Origin: Pilasporangium apinafurcum | Lineage: Eukaryota; Oomycota; Peronosporomycetes; Pythiales; Pythiaceae | Assembly: GCA_001600495.1 (NCBI GenBank) | Contig: BCKE01000104.1 | Location: 1-39,123, forward strand | DNA length: 39,123 nt | Reading direction: 5' to 3' | Notes under the pieces: model-generated | Seen by the model: the letters and a program-made list of their open reading frames with translations, nothing else | Database searches by the model: none | What the model was told of the DNA's origin: nothing | In this document: positions 21,677 through 32,107 of the stretch, piece after piece | Position numbering within the stretch: position 1 is the stretch's first letter | Layout: every line of letters begins with the position of its first letter | Made by a program: the position numbers and the translations under genes

Positions 21677-21931
21677 TCATCCGCCGCTGATTGGAGGGAT
21701 GAGCGCCACTTCATCTCCGTCTTGCAATTGCGCATCGTCATCCGCGTATTCGAGATTGCGTGCCAGGGTGATGGTGTTAATGGTAGCTGCTGCGTGTGGG
21801 TATTTCTCACAGAGCTGTCGCCGTAGATGTATGAGTGTCGCGGGGCTGGCGTCTACATCCACGACCTCCTCTCGCATCCCGATTTCCTCCCGCACCGATG
21901 CGAAGTATAGCACTTTCACTTTGGTTCCCAT
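21677..21931 (-). CDS. MOCS2A: Molybdopterin synthase small subunit (MoaD/MOCS2A)
   Basis: This single exon gives 84 residues from the ATG at 21931; an in-frame ATG at 21967 would add 12. It has the ubiquitin-like fold sequence of MoaD: VKVLYFASVREE at the start, ARNLEY in the middle, then DGDEVALIPPISGG. The terminal Gly-Gly is where sulfur is carried as a thiocarboxylate for the dithiolene of molybdopterin. The ALIPPISGG ending separates it from URM1. Partners would be MOCS2B and the sulfurtransferase MOCS3, neither in this window. In animals the two MOCS2 subunits share a bicistronic mRNA; no MOCS2B frame is visible next to it here. Confidence 0.88.
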   Translation of the reverse strand: MGTKVKVLYFASVREEIGMREEVVDVDASPATLIHLRRQLCEKYPHAAATINTITLARNLEYADDDAQLQDGDEVALIPPISGG

Positions 21932-22187
21932 TGGCGCTGTTGAATGATTCTGAATGTGTTTGAACAATTGTCATTTACGGAGGAAGGACACAATTTATGG
22001 AGGGAAGAGATAGGTGACGTCGAAGCGTCAAACATAGCATATCTAGATGTGACACGAAGGTTGCATGAAGTGTGGCCGACCGTTGGAATGGATCGACCAA
22101 GCAGACGTATCTTAAAGAGCTGCGCTGCAGTGCGCAATGTCGGGATCCGCTCCCGCCGTGAAAAAGCCATGGCGATATTACTACATC

Positions 22188-25100
22188 ATGGGATTCCCCA
22201 ATAGCAAAAGCATTTCAAAGGAAAAGGTAAGCGAATCCTTCACTTTCTCGTGTTCATATGGTTTTCCATATACAGGTTGCCTATTGAGCTGACTGATTGT
22301 AATAGCTGGTAGCGATGACGGAAGTGACCGAAGCCATGACGCAAAAAGAAGAGGAGTATCTGCAGAAAATGGCAGCTCGTAATGCTGGTCCACCTCCTGA
22401 ATTGATACCGTCTCCGCTTGCTACTTGGGTAGCTTTGTTTTTAAAATACCAGTGCATTGGGATGATCTTGCTGATGGCATGCTCGCTTGGAGGGATTTAT
22501 TATATTTACACAGCGGATGATGCAGAAGATATCAGCCAAACGGTAATCTACACAGCTACAGCTATTGCTATGGGAGTCATAGCCATTAATATGATCGGAT
22601 TATGGGCACTGCATCTACACACCATCATTGGATACCGACTCTTGCTCGTCCTGCTTATGTTGATGACCATGATGTGTGCATTTGCATACGACGAAGCAAA
22701 AACCATTCACTTCACTCAAAAGAAACTTCGCGGGGCTTTGAACGCCGACACCGCACATGATATCACTGAAAACGATGTGAGGCAGATTCTGAATGGAGGT
22801 TCAACGCCGTCATTGTGGCACCGCTTCCTTTTTGATGGACCCGCATGGTTTCTCAGATGGCTGCAACAATATTGCTCGATAAAGAGTGACCAGGACAACC
22901 ATGATGTAGATGATCCCGATCTCAAACTCGACTCGATCGACTTCTTTCGCCAAATGTACAATTCAACTGCGACACCATGCGTAGAAAAAACACTAGAAAG
23001 ACATCTACAAGTAGAAGCAATCGCAGAACCAATCACTATTGTTTGCCTGGTGCTGTTTACGATACAGATAGCAACGGTCATCGTGCTTCTGCTAACAGAC
23101 AATTCGGCATCTGAGACGAGGAAGTCCTCAAGTCGGAAACAGAAACACTGGCGCGAACTCAAGCAATCTGCATCTTCGCGATTCTGGCCGTTGATACGTT
23201 TGCTCACATTTGCAAATGCAATTTGTGGTATTGCCATAGCAAGCGTCAGCTTCAGTCTAATGCAGTCATGTGCATTTGCTGGACAACTCCAATGGATATT
23301 GTTAGCCATCGGCGTGTATGCGCTTGCAGTGATTATTTGTTCGATACTGACGATCTCCCAGTGTGCTCCACGGCTTGTTACATGTTTGTTATTTCTCTGT
23401 GTCACTGCAGAAATATATTCGGCAGCACAAACTGAAACCATTCGTTTGGAGTTGGGTCACACCAATGGGGCAGCATTACAGCTGCTGAAACACATATATG
23501 TGCAGGTCTCGAAGCAGACATGTTCAGTGGTGGTCCAATGGATATCACACGTATGTCTGTCTACAAATGATTTAGTTGTGTCAGGGAAGAGCAATTCATC
23601 AGTAAGTGGCTTCGACTCCAATTGCCAACAAGAATTTGCAACGCTGCTGCTTCTTTCAGTTCAGTTTGCTTCGTCGCTCTTGATTTGGATGATCGCGTCA
23701 CATGCGGTTCTATTGACACTCTTATTGGTTCCAGCAATTGTGCTATGCGTCTCTACATCGATGCAGAGGATAGACCGTAGCAAGTGTTACTCTTATCTTT
23801 CTACATGCACATCATACGGCTCATCGCCGTCACAAGAAGAAGCAATAAGGGATGTCAAACGTTGGAGAAAGAAACCGTCCCTCTCATTCCATGAAGCGAC
23901 AGAACTGTACCTGACAACTGTGCGGTCAAAAGATGCAGAATCGCTGGAAAAAGAACGGCAGGCATTTTATGCTGAGTGGGCGACTATGACTGGCCATGAC
24001 ATTGCTAAAGCTAATACCTCCGCCGTCGTGTTTGCGGATGAATTTGAAGCGCTTGTCCGAACGCTCGTGCTGCGGCGACTCACTACGAAATGCAAACTGG
24101 ACGTAAGTTTCAGTGTCTCCAAAGATGGAACAGTCCACATTGCGAAGCTGTTTGCATCCGATAATCTGCTCATGACAACATTGTGTGAGATGGACTACAA
24201 ATTAAAACTGACAAACGCCATCGACCCAGGAAGAAGCTTCTGGAAGAACACAAAGGAAGTGAAAAATGATTTAAAAATTCTCGACCAACGCACTGTCAAA
24301 CAAAAGTTCAAGTTACTGTTACTCAACAACGTTATTTCTCAAAAAGAGGCAGAACAATTCCCTAATGAGTCGTTGTCGCGTGTTTCCGCTCGTATCCATG
24401 CGTTAACGCGAATTGCTCGAACTGCCAACGGCGACATCAAGTGTCAGAACTTGTATCCTCCGTACGCCAAGTATGTTCCAGCTACGCATCTTCAATACCT
24501 TTACAAGAAATACCCCAACAAACTGGATATTCCAGGTGTGATGCGCAAGTCCTCCGCACTTCGAACCATCGACTGTCTCCGTATCACCCGTCATATCCTA
24601 GACAAGGAGGTCGATACAAGTCTCATGCTCCAGAAAGGCTTACTCGTTTCGTTTCATTGTTTGCACAGTGCGAGTCGTTTTGATTTTAATTCACGTACTT
24701 CACTCAGCTCTGCCTGGATCACATTTTGGAAACCCACGCATCTTCCAGGGGAATATGACCCAGAAACGCATTGGTTCCGTAATCAACTGGGTCGCTGGAA
24801 TCCATTTCGACAGCCTTTGGGAAATGTTTGTGATTATTTTGGTGAATCTATAGCATTCTACTTTGCTTGGATGCAAACGTATGGTCAACTACTCGTGTTT
24901 CCAGCAATCTTTGTCTGTTTGTTATCGATAAGCCAAGGTGGAAACGATGAAACTATGATGTCCATCACGTGGTCTTTTTATCATTCCAAGCAGAAAATAG
25001 AGGGTAACCAACCGAACGTAGTTGTCTCTCCGCTTGGGTTTGGAGTGGGCATGAGTGTCATCGTGTGGGGATATCTCTTCGCCAAAATATGGGAACGACG

Positions 25101-27214
25101 AAGTGTTTGGTACCAACTCGAATGGGGGACCACACGTCTTGGTCTAAACGACAAAGATCGCACGAATTTTCGCGGAAAACCACAGCGTGATCCAGTCACA
25201 CATGAGATGGAAATCTATTTCTCTGGACGAGCAAGGCTCCAGCGACAGTTGATGTCCTCTTTATTATTGACTATTTTAGCCGCGGGAACTATTGTAGTGG
25301 TGCTTACACTCCTTCTAGCACAAGGTGTGTACGCTCAATGGCTGGATGTTAGAGTATCTGTACTTCTCAGCTGCTTTTCACTATCGTTGTTAATGCAATG
25401 GAACGGAGACGTTATCTCATATGTATCCCATCAACTCAGTGAATGGGAGAATTATAAGAATGAAGCGGCATTTCAACAGAGCGTCATCGCTAAAGTGTTT
25501 GCCTTACAGCTGGTGAATACTTATTCGGGTCTATTTCTGCTGGCGTTTGCTGACCTGAAGATGCTGCAACATACACCTTTCCGGACTCTATATGACACAT
25601 ATCAACAAAGAATTGGCCACGTCAGTGTCGTGGTAGAACTCCAGACGCTGCTGTTGCTGATCTTTCTTGTCCGCATCTGCTCTCACCTGCTAGGAATGAC
25701 CCACAGTCTTCTTTGTGCTCGAGCTACCTCAAGATCATCATCATCAGCCTTTAGTCACGTAAACGCCGATGAGACTGAAAGTGCTCTGCCATCATATGGT
25801 GGTACATACGAAGATTACACGGAGATTGTGATGCAGTTTGGTCTCGTCGTGATGTTCTCCACTGTCTTCCCCTTGGCACCATTGCTGGCATTCTTGGAAT
25901 GTCTCTTAGAGATCCGTTTAGATGCGATCGATCTTTGCTGGCTACTGCAGCGGCCGCCACCTATTCCAGCTGAAGATATCGGTCTCTGGACCTCTTGTGT
26001 ACAAGTACTTCTAAAACTCTCGCTGATCACCACTTTTGGTTTCATGTTCTTCACATTTAATAATCATTCTGGTGAGTCACTCGTGCAACGGCTGAGTATG
26101 TTCGTCATTGCTGTGCTTGGCAGTTGGCTGCTTTCGGAGTTGTTTTGGTTCTTGGTGCCAAATAGGACTCGAGCGATGGAGGAGACTGAGGCGCGGAATG
26201 AATTTGTCATTGAACGCTATTTCGGTAGTAGCTCGCAGTCAAGCGATAATGGTGCTGGGGGCAACAAAAGCGATTTACAGAAGCATGAAGCAAACTTGTT
26301 GAAATCTATAGGTGCCAGCAATGATTCTGAGACTCTGCTTCCACCAGATTCGTCATTGGAACACTTCCATGAGCGTGTCGATTTACTTCGCCGACTGAAT
26401 GTTGCCCTACGCAAGCGCGACGAGCTGCATGTAGTCATCCCTCCCGTTATAATGCCAACTGTATCACCAATACCGGACTCACAGAGCTTAAATACTGCAG
26501 AACTTGTGGAAGGATCTCAATTCGAGGAAGCAGAGACGAAGAGCGCCTATAGCCCTCCGAGTATGGCTGAGTCTGAAGAGCAAATGATTGTAGGATATAT
26601 CCGCAGACCACCCATGCAATCCAAGGCTGATCAAGGTCGTCAAGAAATACCAATCACAGCTGCAAGTCCAGTGCAACCAACAGAGAGAATTCAAAAAGAA
26701 CATTCAGATGACCCAGTTGTTTATGCTGATCCTTCCTCTGTAAGAGAATCTCAGCCTGAGCAACGACTATCAGTGCACTACGCGACCCAACGGGAGGAGC
26801 AAATGACACATACCGAGTCTTTGGAGTTGCCAACAGACGTGATTCCGATAACTCAAGATACCCCGGTCAGCACTCCGGTCAGCCGTGACTTGTTACACAG
26901 AGAGAGTATTAAACGTCTTGACGTTGCAAAAGATGATGGTGGGCAGTTTAGGACATTTTTGGTTGTTTTTGGCATAGTCACATTGATAAAATGTGTATGT
27001 GCTGTTATGGCGTGTAGATTCCCAACGCAGAAGCAGCTGGAGCTTTTTTAGCAGAAAAAAGCTCCCCTCTAATGAATCAGCAAAACACGCTTCCATCACG
27101 GCGTCAGTATCTCCACCGAACCACCCAATACTCCAATTGTCTGGTATTGACGCTGTGAAAGAAGCTTCTCGAAGAAGTCTATACAATTTTTCTGTGGATG
27201 ATGACTGGACATGA
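22188..27214 (+). CDS. Anoctamin (TMEM16) with two N-terminal tetraspanin-like modules
   Basis: Three exons (22188-22226, 22306-26938, 27018-27214) encode about 1622 residues. The first exon gives MGFPNSK, a possible N-myristoylation signal (Gly2, Ser6). Residues about 50-280 hold four hydrophobic segments with a 110-residue loop between the third and fourth. Residues about 305-500 repeat that plan. From about 720, and clearly by GESIAFYFAW near 858, the protein follows the anoctamin family, ending with DYTEIVMQFG, FPLAPLLAFLE and LEIRLDA. These last segments supply acidic residues that bind calcium in TMEM16 channels and scramblases. A cytosolic tail of about 300 residues follows. The loops lack the tetraspanin CCG motif, so that label rests on topology. 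Without the last intron the tail would end in a hydrophobic segment at 27051. Confidence 0.85.
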
Positions 27215-27262
27215 AGTAATACTATAACAATGTCAAGAACGATAAGAGATTGGAATTATCAA

Positions 27263-28253
27263 CTAACTTCGTGGCAAATGATGTGAGTGTTCTGATTGCC
27301 CGTATTCCTGCGAGATTGGCTGGGGCGATGGAGCATGTAGGTAGGTGGCATAGAAGGGATCTTGTGTGGTGATCTATCCATTGTGCACATGGCATCATTG
27401 GGCCGGATAAAACCAACAACGAAGGAAAACTTGAGTTAGGGTAGACTTACTTCGCCGCGAGATTTTTGACTTCGTATTTCCCGAAGCTGTGGCAGCTGAC
27501 CCTCTTGATCAGGGATTTTCTCGAGGCGTAGCTCAACGTTGGCACTCTTCCGTAATGTGTGAGGAACACGTGATGTAAACCCCTAGTTTGGGCCCAGAAA
27601 AGGTTAGACTATAATAGTTGTGGTTAATCGTCTTTTAGAAGAAGAAAACAAACCGTTTGCGATGGAGATCGCGGGTTTGACCTCACTGTTGCCACCTGGA
27701 AGCTTCGAGAGCCTGTGAAGATGTCTTCTCCCGGTGCCATCCCAAAGAATCCTTCCTACACGGTACATTTGATGGTATTCAGATCTGGATCAATAAACTC
27801 CCGAATTAGAAATCAGACAGTCAGAGTTCTAACCTGATCCAATGCTGTCCGTCGTCGCAGATCCTGGTTGCTCGGAAGCGTGAATTTGGCCTGAAAGTCG
27901 CGGTTTTTTACACACCAGGATGAAGGCGACGATTCTTCTCGAAAGCGATGATCACTTGGCGGTCGATACGGTGTCTTGATGGTTTCGTTCTTGCGAGCGG
28001 CCTCATTTTTCAGCTCATACTGCCCATCAACACGCATTGCCGTCCTGAATTGTGGATATTGTCCAGAATCACGAGAGGAGCCATAGGCAACATGCCTCGT
28101 ACGCGCAATACGTGCCGATTGGGTCTCCACAGCCCCACTTTGCAACTCTAGCTCAAATGCTGCGAAAGCTTTCTGACTAGCGATAGAGCATCGAGATGTT
28201 GATCTCAAGGCTTCCGCCAACAGTGACGGTGTATCATGTTGTTGTTCCGACAT
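27263..28253 (-). CDS. Conserved-looking hypothetical protein
   Basis: I do not recognise this protein. Four exons (28253-27834, 27755-27654, 27582-27451, 27373-27263) join in phase 0 to give 254 residues with no signal peptide, membrane helix or coiled coil. It is basic, rich in Arg, Ser, Gln and Pro, and carries short phrases such as YGSSRDSGQYPQF and FFGMAPGEDIFTGSRSFQ that look like linear binding motifs. Several cilium microtubule-binding proteins have this character, but that is only a hint. The stop lies 48 bp from that of the anoctamin on the other strand. The start is the first ATG; an in-frame open stretch continues upstream without ATG, so a 5' exon is possible. Confidence 0.6.
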
Positions 28254-28388
28254 CGAGAATAAAATACCATTAGCCCATGTGAGGACGAATACGCTGTTTG
28301 GTCTAAAAACAGAACTCGGTATATTATCGAAGCGAGACACACAGCGTATTTCTTAATAAAACTGGCTATCTGATGCAGTTTGCTGTAA

Positions 28389-29915
28389 CTAGACCTCGCA
28401 CTGAGTATTCCATCGCCACTCGTAATGCTGCAATGCATTCACAAAGTGAACAAGCGCAGCAGCTACTACACAAATGTGCCATAGCTGGTGACTAGAGAAC
28501 CACACGTCGAACCGGCCAGGATAGAAACGCTCCGGAAATCTGGTAGCATAGATGATCGCCCCCAACGTGTAAAGTAATCCCATGAGAAGCAACGGGCCGA
28601 TCATGACGGTAACATGCGGATCAAAAATGCCGAAATGCCACACCAAATGACTCACTGGTACGACTCCAAAGAAACCCAACGACAGGAAAATGGCTGTTCG
28701 CATTACGAGGTACTTTGGGGTGCTGAATGTGGGCGTGAGACTAACGACAAACGTGATGGCAGCCATCACCGAAATAGTCGTGAGATAGAGCCGTAGAATC
28801 CACGGGTGGCAGTAGAAGGAGTAGTAGATCATTGGATAAAAGGAACCTGCAATGAGAACTGTGATCCCAGCGTAGTCCAAGCGCGAGAGGAAGAAGTACA
28901 CAGGCTTGCTATGAACGAAGAGCAGGTGGAACAAGGCACTACACGTGAGACAGATCACAGCGCTCATCATAAACACAAAGATGGGCCAGTGTGGCACGTG
29001 GTGCGTATCCACACTCGATATGATCTGTAACCCGTTCTTCACGCTGTCCGCTAAGCCATTTAATTCTTCCAACGCATATTTCATCGTCAGATCGGCCCCC
29101 ACTTGATTCGCCACACCCTGAAGAAATGACGAAAAGCCTTCGACGCGATGATTAAGCTGTTCCGTTAGCGAATGCATTTGGCTGTAATCCTTGACGTGAC
29201 TCAGACGGTCCTTCATCAGCACTAGCTCGTCCTTGATTAGTTCCATCTGCAGCGCTACGCTCTCCGAGAAACCCACCACATTCGACTCCAAGATATCGTG
29301 GAATCGCTCCAAACTCGGAATTTGATGCAAACTGTGCTCAAAAATGGCACGTGCTACTTCATAATACTGCTTATCCGGGACTGTCGACCGTGGCGGTGGA
29401 CAATAATTCGGCAGACACGTCGCCAAGAACATGCGTCCTGTGTGATGACCACCATCTAGATAGAGACCTGGACTCTGCATAGCATTGCACCAAACTTGAG
29501 GAAGTATCATTGATGCCTCGTCGTTGCTGCGCGTCTGAAGCGCATCGCTGGAGACTGCGAGGTAGAACATAAGCGATATGAAGATGAGCGAGCCGACGAT
29601 ATGCGTCCACACATTAAGCGTCTCATTGTGTAACTCAAAGAGCGAGAGGATGCAATCGCGCACAGAGTAGTTGAGTCGATATCCAGAACGAATGTATGAA
29701 TTGTCTGCGAGATACGCAAAGCCTTCCTGGTGCAGGCGTTCGAACGTGTGGAGTCTACTAACTGTCGTGATGGTGGTGGTCATCACAGGTTTCGTACATT
29801 TTGTGGTCACGCTCTCCACCTTGACAGATCCAGCAACAGCACCTGCGCCAGTGTTCTTCATCTGTTTCTGCTGCATGCGTGCACTGCGGCGCAACACCAA
29901 ATGTTCCGTTTCCAT
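28389..29915 (-). CDS. PAQR/adiponectin-receptor family protein with long first loop
   Basis: The 508-residue protein has the PAQR signature SGYRLNYSVRDC followed by LFELHNETLNVWTH. It also has SALFHLLFVHS in the second helix and SSHQLWHICV in the last. The family's zinc ligands are histidines in these positions; the first is in FHLLF and the last two in HQLWH. PAQR proteins act as receptors or ceramidase-like hydrolases of lipids. A loop of about 190 residues (about 122-310) between helices one and two, with four cysteines and a predicted coiled coil, is far longer than in adiponectin receptors. The start used is the first ATG. The frame stays open 18 codons further to an acceptor-like TAG at 29970, so a small 5' exon may exist, but the nearest candidate implies an implausible 38-bp intron. 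Confidence 0.82.
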   Translation of the reverse strand: METEHLVLRRSARMQQKQMKNTGAGAVAGSVKVESVTTKCTKPVMTTTITTVSRLHTFERLHQEGFAYLADNSYIRSGYRLNYSVRDCILSLFELHNETLNVWTHIVGSLIFISLMFYLAVSSDALQTRSNDEASMILPQVWCNAMQSPGLYLDGGHHTGRMFLATCLPNYCPPPRSTVPDKQYYEVARAIFEHSLHQIPSLERFHDILESNVVGFSESVALQMELIKDELVLMKDRLSHVKDYSQMHSLTEQLNHRVEGFSSFLQGVANQVGADLTMKYALEELNGLADSVKNGLQIISSVDTHHVPHWPIFVFMMSAVICLTCSALFHLLFVHSKPVYFFLSRLDYAGITVLIAGSFYPMIYYSFYCHPWILRLYLTTISVMAAITFVVSLTPTFSTPKYLVMRTAIFLSLGFFGVVPVSHLVWHFGIFDPHVTVMIGPLLLMGLLYTLGAIIYATRFPERFYPGRFDVWFSSHQLWHICVVAAALVHFVNALQHYEWRWNTQCEV

Positions 29916-30040
29916 CTGTTCTTCGCACACGTTCTCGATTGCTGGCAAGTACGAGAATAGCTCCTCCACCTAGAAGCACCACAGGCTGTACTAGTAAATT
30001 ATAATACCGATTTCTGACACTCTTTCATCACTTTCTCATC

Positions 30041-30412
30041 CCAATTAGCCAATCAGATGAAGTCATTTCAGTATATCAATGACGCAGCAGCAATAGATAA
30101 CGGCGGTACAGTAAGAAACGGTAATAAAAACGGTGTATGTCACAAGTCTTCCGTTTCTGAAGTTTAAAGTTTGGTTACTGACGTACTGGTGACCATCCAG
30201 TGTGTGTGTGCACTTCCATACATCAATTCTTTTACCAGCATATTTGTCAATCTCAACCAGGAAAAGCACAAGAATCTCATTAGATCGAGAACAATTTCTT
30301 CCTTTTCGTTCTGAAGAAATGGATCTTGAATCTAAGTTATAGCCAATCAGATCATCTTTATAATTTATAGCCAATAAAACTATTCATCTATTCTTATTCT
30401 GACACGGATTGG
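30041..30412. promoter_or_regulatory. CCAAT-box cluster in divergent PAQR/CAP promoter
   Basis: The interval of about 600 bp between PAQR and CAP starts has no plausible gene. It contains CCAAT pentamers at 30041-30045, 30049-30053, 30343-30347 and 30371-30375, and the reverse ATTGG at 30408-30412. The 13-mer TAGCCAATCAGAT occurs exactly at 30046-30058 and 30340-30352, and a shorter TAGCCAAT at 30368. CCAAT is the NF-Y binding core, so shared regulation is plausible but inferred. Confidence 0.5.
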
Positions 30413-30468
30413 TCAAATATCGATCTTCCCTAGTTTCTTGTGATCTTCCTTTGTACCTACCTACCTTG

Positions 30469-30475
30469 TATAAAA
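30469..30475 (+). promoter_or_regulatory. TATA box of the CAP gene
   Basis: TATAAAA lies 57 bp before the CAP ATG, a spacing that suits a transcription start about 30 bp downstream and a short leader. Confidence 0.5.
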
Positions 30476-30532
30476 ATCAGATAAATCCCCCACAAGAAGC
30501 GCATCAAGAAACAGAGAAGACAGCGAAAGCAA

Positions 30533-31951
30533 ATGGAAGCCACTAAACCCCTGCAGAATTTGTTGGAGAAACTCCAAGCGCGACTCGCCAAAGTTGAAGC
30601 CAAGGTCGGCCTGGCCTCTGGTAGTGATTCCCCCTTGGCCCCCTCCAGCCCCACCGCTACGAATGCTGCTGCACCCGCCGCAGCCGTGGAGTTATCGCCG
30701 CAACTTGTCGCATACGACGAGTACGTGGCGCAATACCTGCCCCCGTTCCTCACGGCCAGCGCTAAACTCGGCGATGAGACCAAGAAGCTCGGGGAGATCA
30801 CAGAAAAAGCCTTCGCAGCGCAGCGATCGTATCTTCTGATGGCGAGTCAGTGTAAGAAGCCGGCGTCGCCCAATCCGGAGCATCTGAAGGAGCTGCAGGC
30901 GTGCTTGAAGGAGATCAACAGCCTTCGTGACAACCGTAGTGCGTTCACCAACCATCAGAACATGGTCAACGAAGGTATCCAAGCGCTCGGATGGCTCTGT
31001 GTAGAGCCAGCACCAAAACCCTTCATCGAATCGTACGTTGGTGGCTCCGATTTTTGGGGCAACAAGATCCGTGTGCAGTACAAGACCACGGATCCGGACC
31101 AAATTGATTTTGTGACGACATTCAAGAACATCTTGACGGAACTCATGGCATACGTGAAGGCCCACCATACTACGGGGGTGACCTGGAACCCGAAGGGCGG
31201 AGATTCTAGTTCCTATGCACCAGGCGCTGCCGCTTCAGCGTCAGCTCCAAAGGCCAGCGCTCCTGCTGCAGGTGGCGGTATAAACAGCGTCTTTGCTGGC
31301 ATTCGATCGATTGACCAGAGCAGTGGAAAGACCGCTGGGCTGAAGAAAGTCACCAAGGAAATGCAAACGTGGCGTCAGGAATATGAGGGCGGCGACGCTT
31401 CCAAGCCAGCATCTGCGCCAAAGAAGACTCCGGTCGCTGCACCTGCTGCCCCTAAGGTTGCAAAGCCTCCGGTCTGCGAACAGCGCAATGGCAACTGGCA
31501 GATTGAGTATCAAACGTCACCCTCGCCACTCACTGTTTCCGATATTAACATGAAGCAACAAGTGTACATTTTCGGTTGTGAAGGCGCGACAATTCTGCTG
31601 GAAGGAAAGGCGAAGAACATTGTTTTTGACAGTTGCAAGAAGACCAAGTTGATCTTTGACAACGCCGTGTCCAGTATCGAGATCGTCAACTCCAAGAACG
31701 TCCAGGTGCAATGCAAGGGCAAGGTCCCATCCGTCGCGATTGATAAGACCGATGGCTGCCTCGTGTACATCTCGTGGGAGGGTCGTGACGTGCAATTCGT
31801 CACATCCAAGAGTTCGGAGATGAACGTCGCATTCCCAACGGCGGCGGGCAGCGACGACTACGTGGAGAAGCCGATCCCAGAGCAATTCGTGCACAAAATC
31901 ACGGACGATCTCACCATCTCGTCGGATGTTTCAGATCTCTACACGCATTAG
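30533..31951 (+). CDS. CAP1: Adenylyl cyclase-associated protein (CAP/Srv2)
   Basis: This single exon encodes 472 residues, the normal length for CAP. The N-terminal segment is a short oligomerising coiled coil (LLEKLQARLAKVEAKV), followed by the helical folded domain with LGWLCVEPAPKPFIESY. A central Ala/Ser/Pro linker leads to a WH2-like actin-binding stretch (GLKKVTKEMQTWR). The C-terminal beta-helix CARP domain begins near KPPVCEQRNGNWQIEY and ends DLTISSDVSDLYTH. CAP works with cofilin to strip and recharge actin monomers. The long proline runs of animal CAP are reduced here. Unlike most genes in the window it has no introns and GC-rich codons, which often marks high expression. Confidence 0.93.
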   Translation: MEATKPLQNLLEKLQARLAKVEAKVGLASGSDSPLAPSSPTATNAAAPAAAVELSPQLVAYDEYVAQYLPPFLTASAKLGDETKKLGEITEKAFAAQRSYLLMASQCKKPASPNPEHLKELQACLKEINSLRDNRSAFTNHQNMVNEGIQALGWLCVEPAPKPFIESYVGGSDFWGNKIRVQYKTTDPDQIDFVTTFKNILTELMAYVKAHHTTGVTWNPKGGDSSSYAPGAAASASAPKASAPAAGGGINSVFAGIRSIDQSSGKTAGLKKVTKEMQTWRQEYEGGDASKPASAPKKTPVAAPAAPKVAKPPVCEQRNGNWQIEYQTSPSPLTVSDINMKQQVYIFGCEGATILLEGKAKNIVFDSCKKTKLIFDNAVSSIEIVNSKNVQVQCKGKVPSVAIDKTDGCLVYISWEGRDVQFVTSKSSEMNVAFPTAAGSDDYVEKPIPEQFVHKITDDLTISSDVSDLYTH

Positions 31952-32107
31952 AAATCACTCGCATGCGTGCATGTCTTCGGCTGTTTAAGCTGTTTTTTTC
32001 TTTTAAATCCAATTACCAAGTGATTTTGTTTCCCTACATGTATCCACCTCTGACTTATTTAGATCTATGCACGCAAAACTACTTTCATTATCAATTGAAG
32101 AGTCGCG

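Noticed and set aside
21944-22204. Plus-strand frame of 86 residues between MOCS2A and the anoctamin
   Set aside because: It overlaps the MOCS2A 5' end and the anoctamin first exon in another frame, shows no recognisable domain, and fills what must be a divergent promoter.
30063-30374. Minus-strand 103-residue frame in the PAQR/CAP interval
   Set aside because: It starts with TTG rather than ATG, has no domain, and lies across the CCAAT-box cluster, so I treat it as non-coding.
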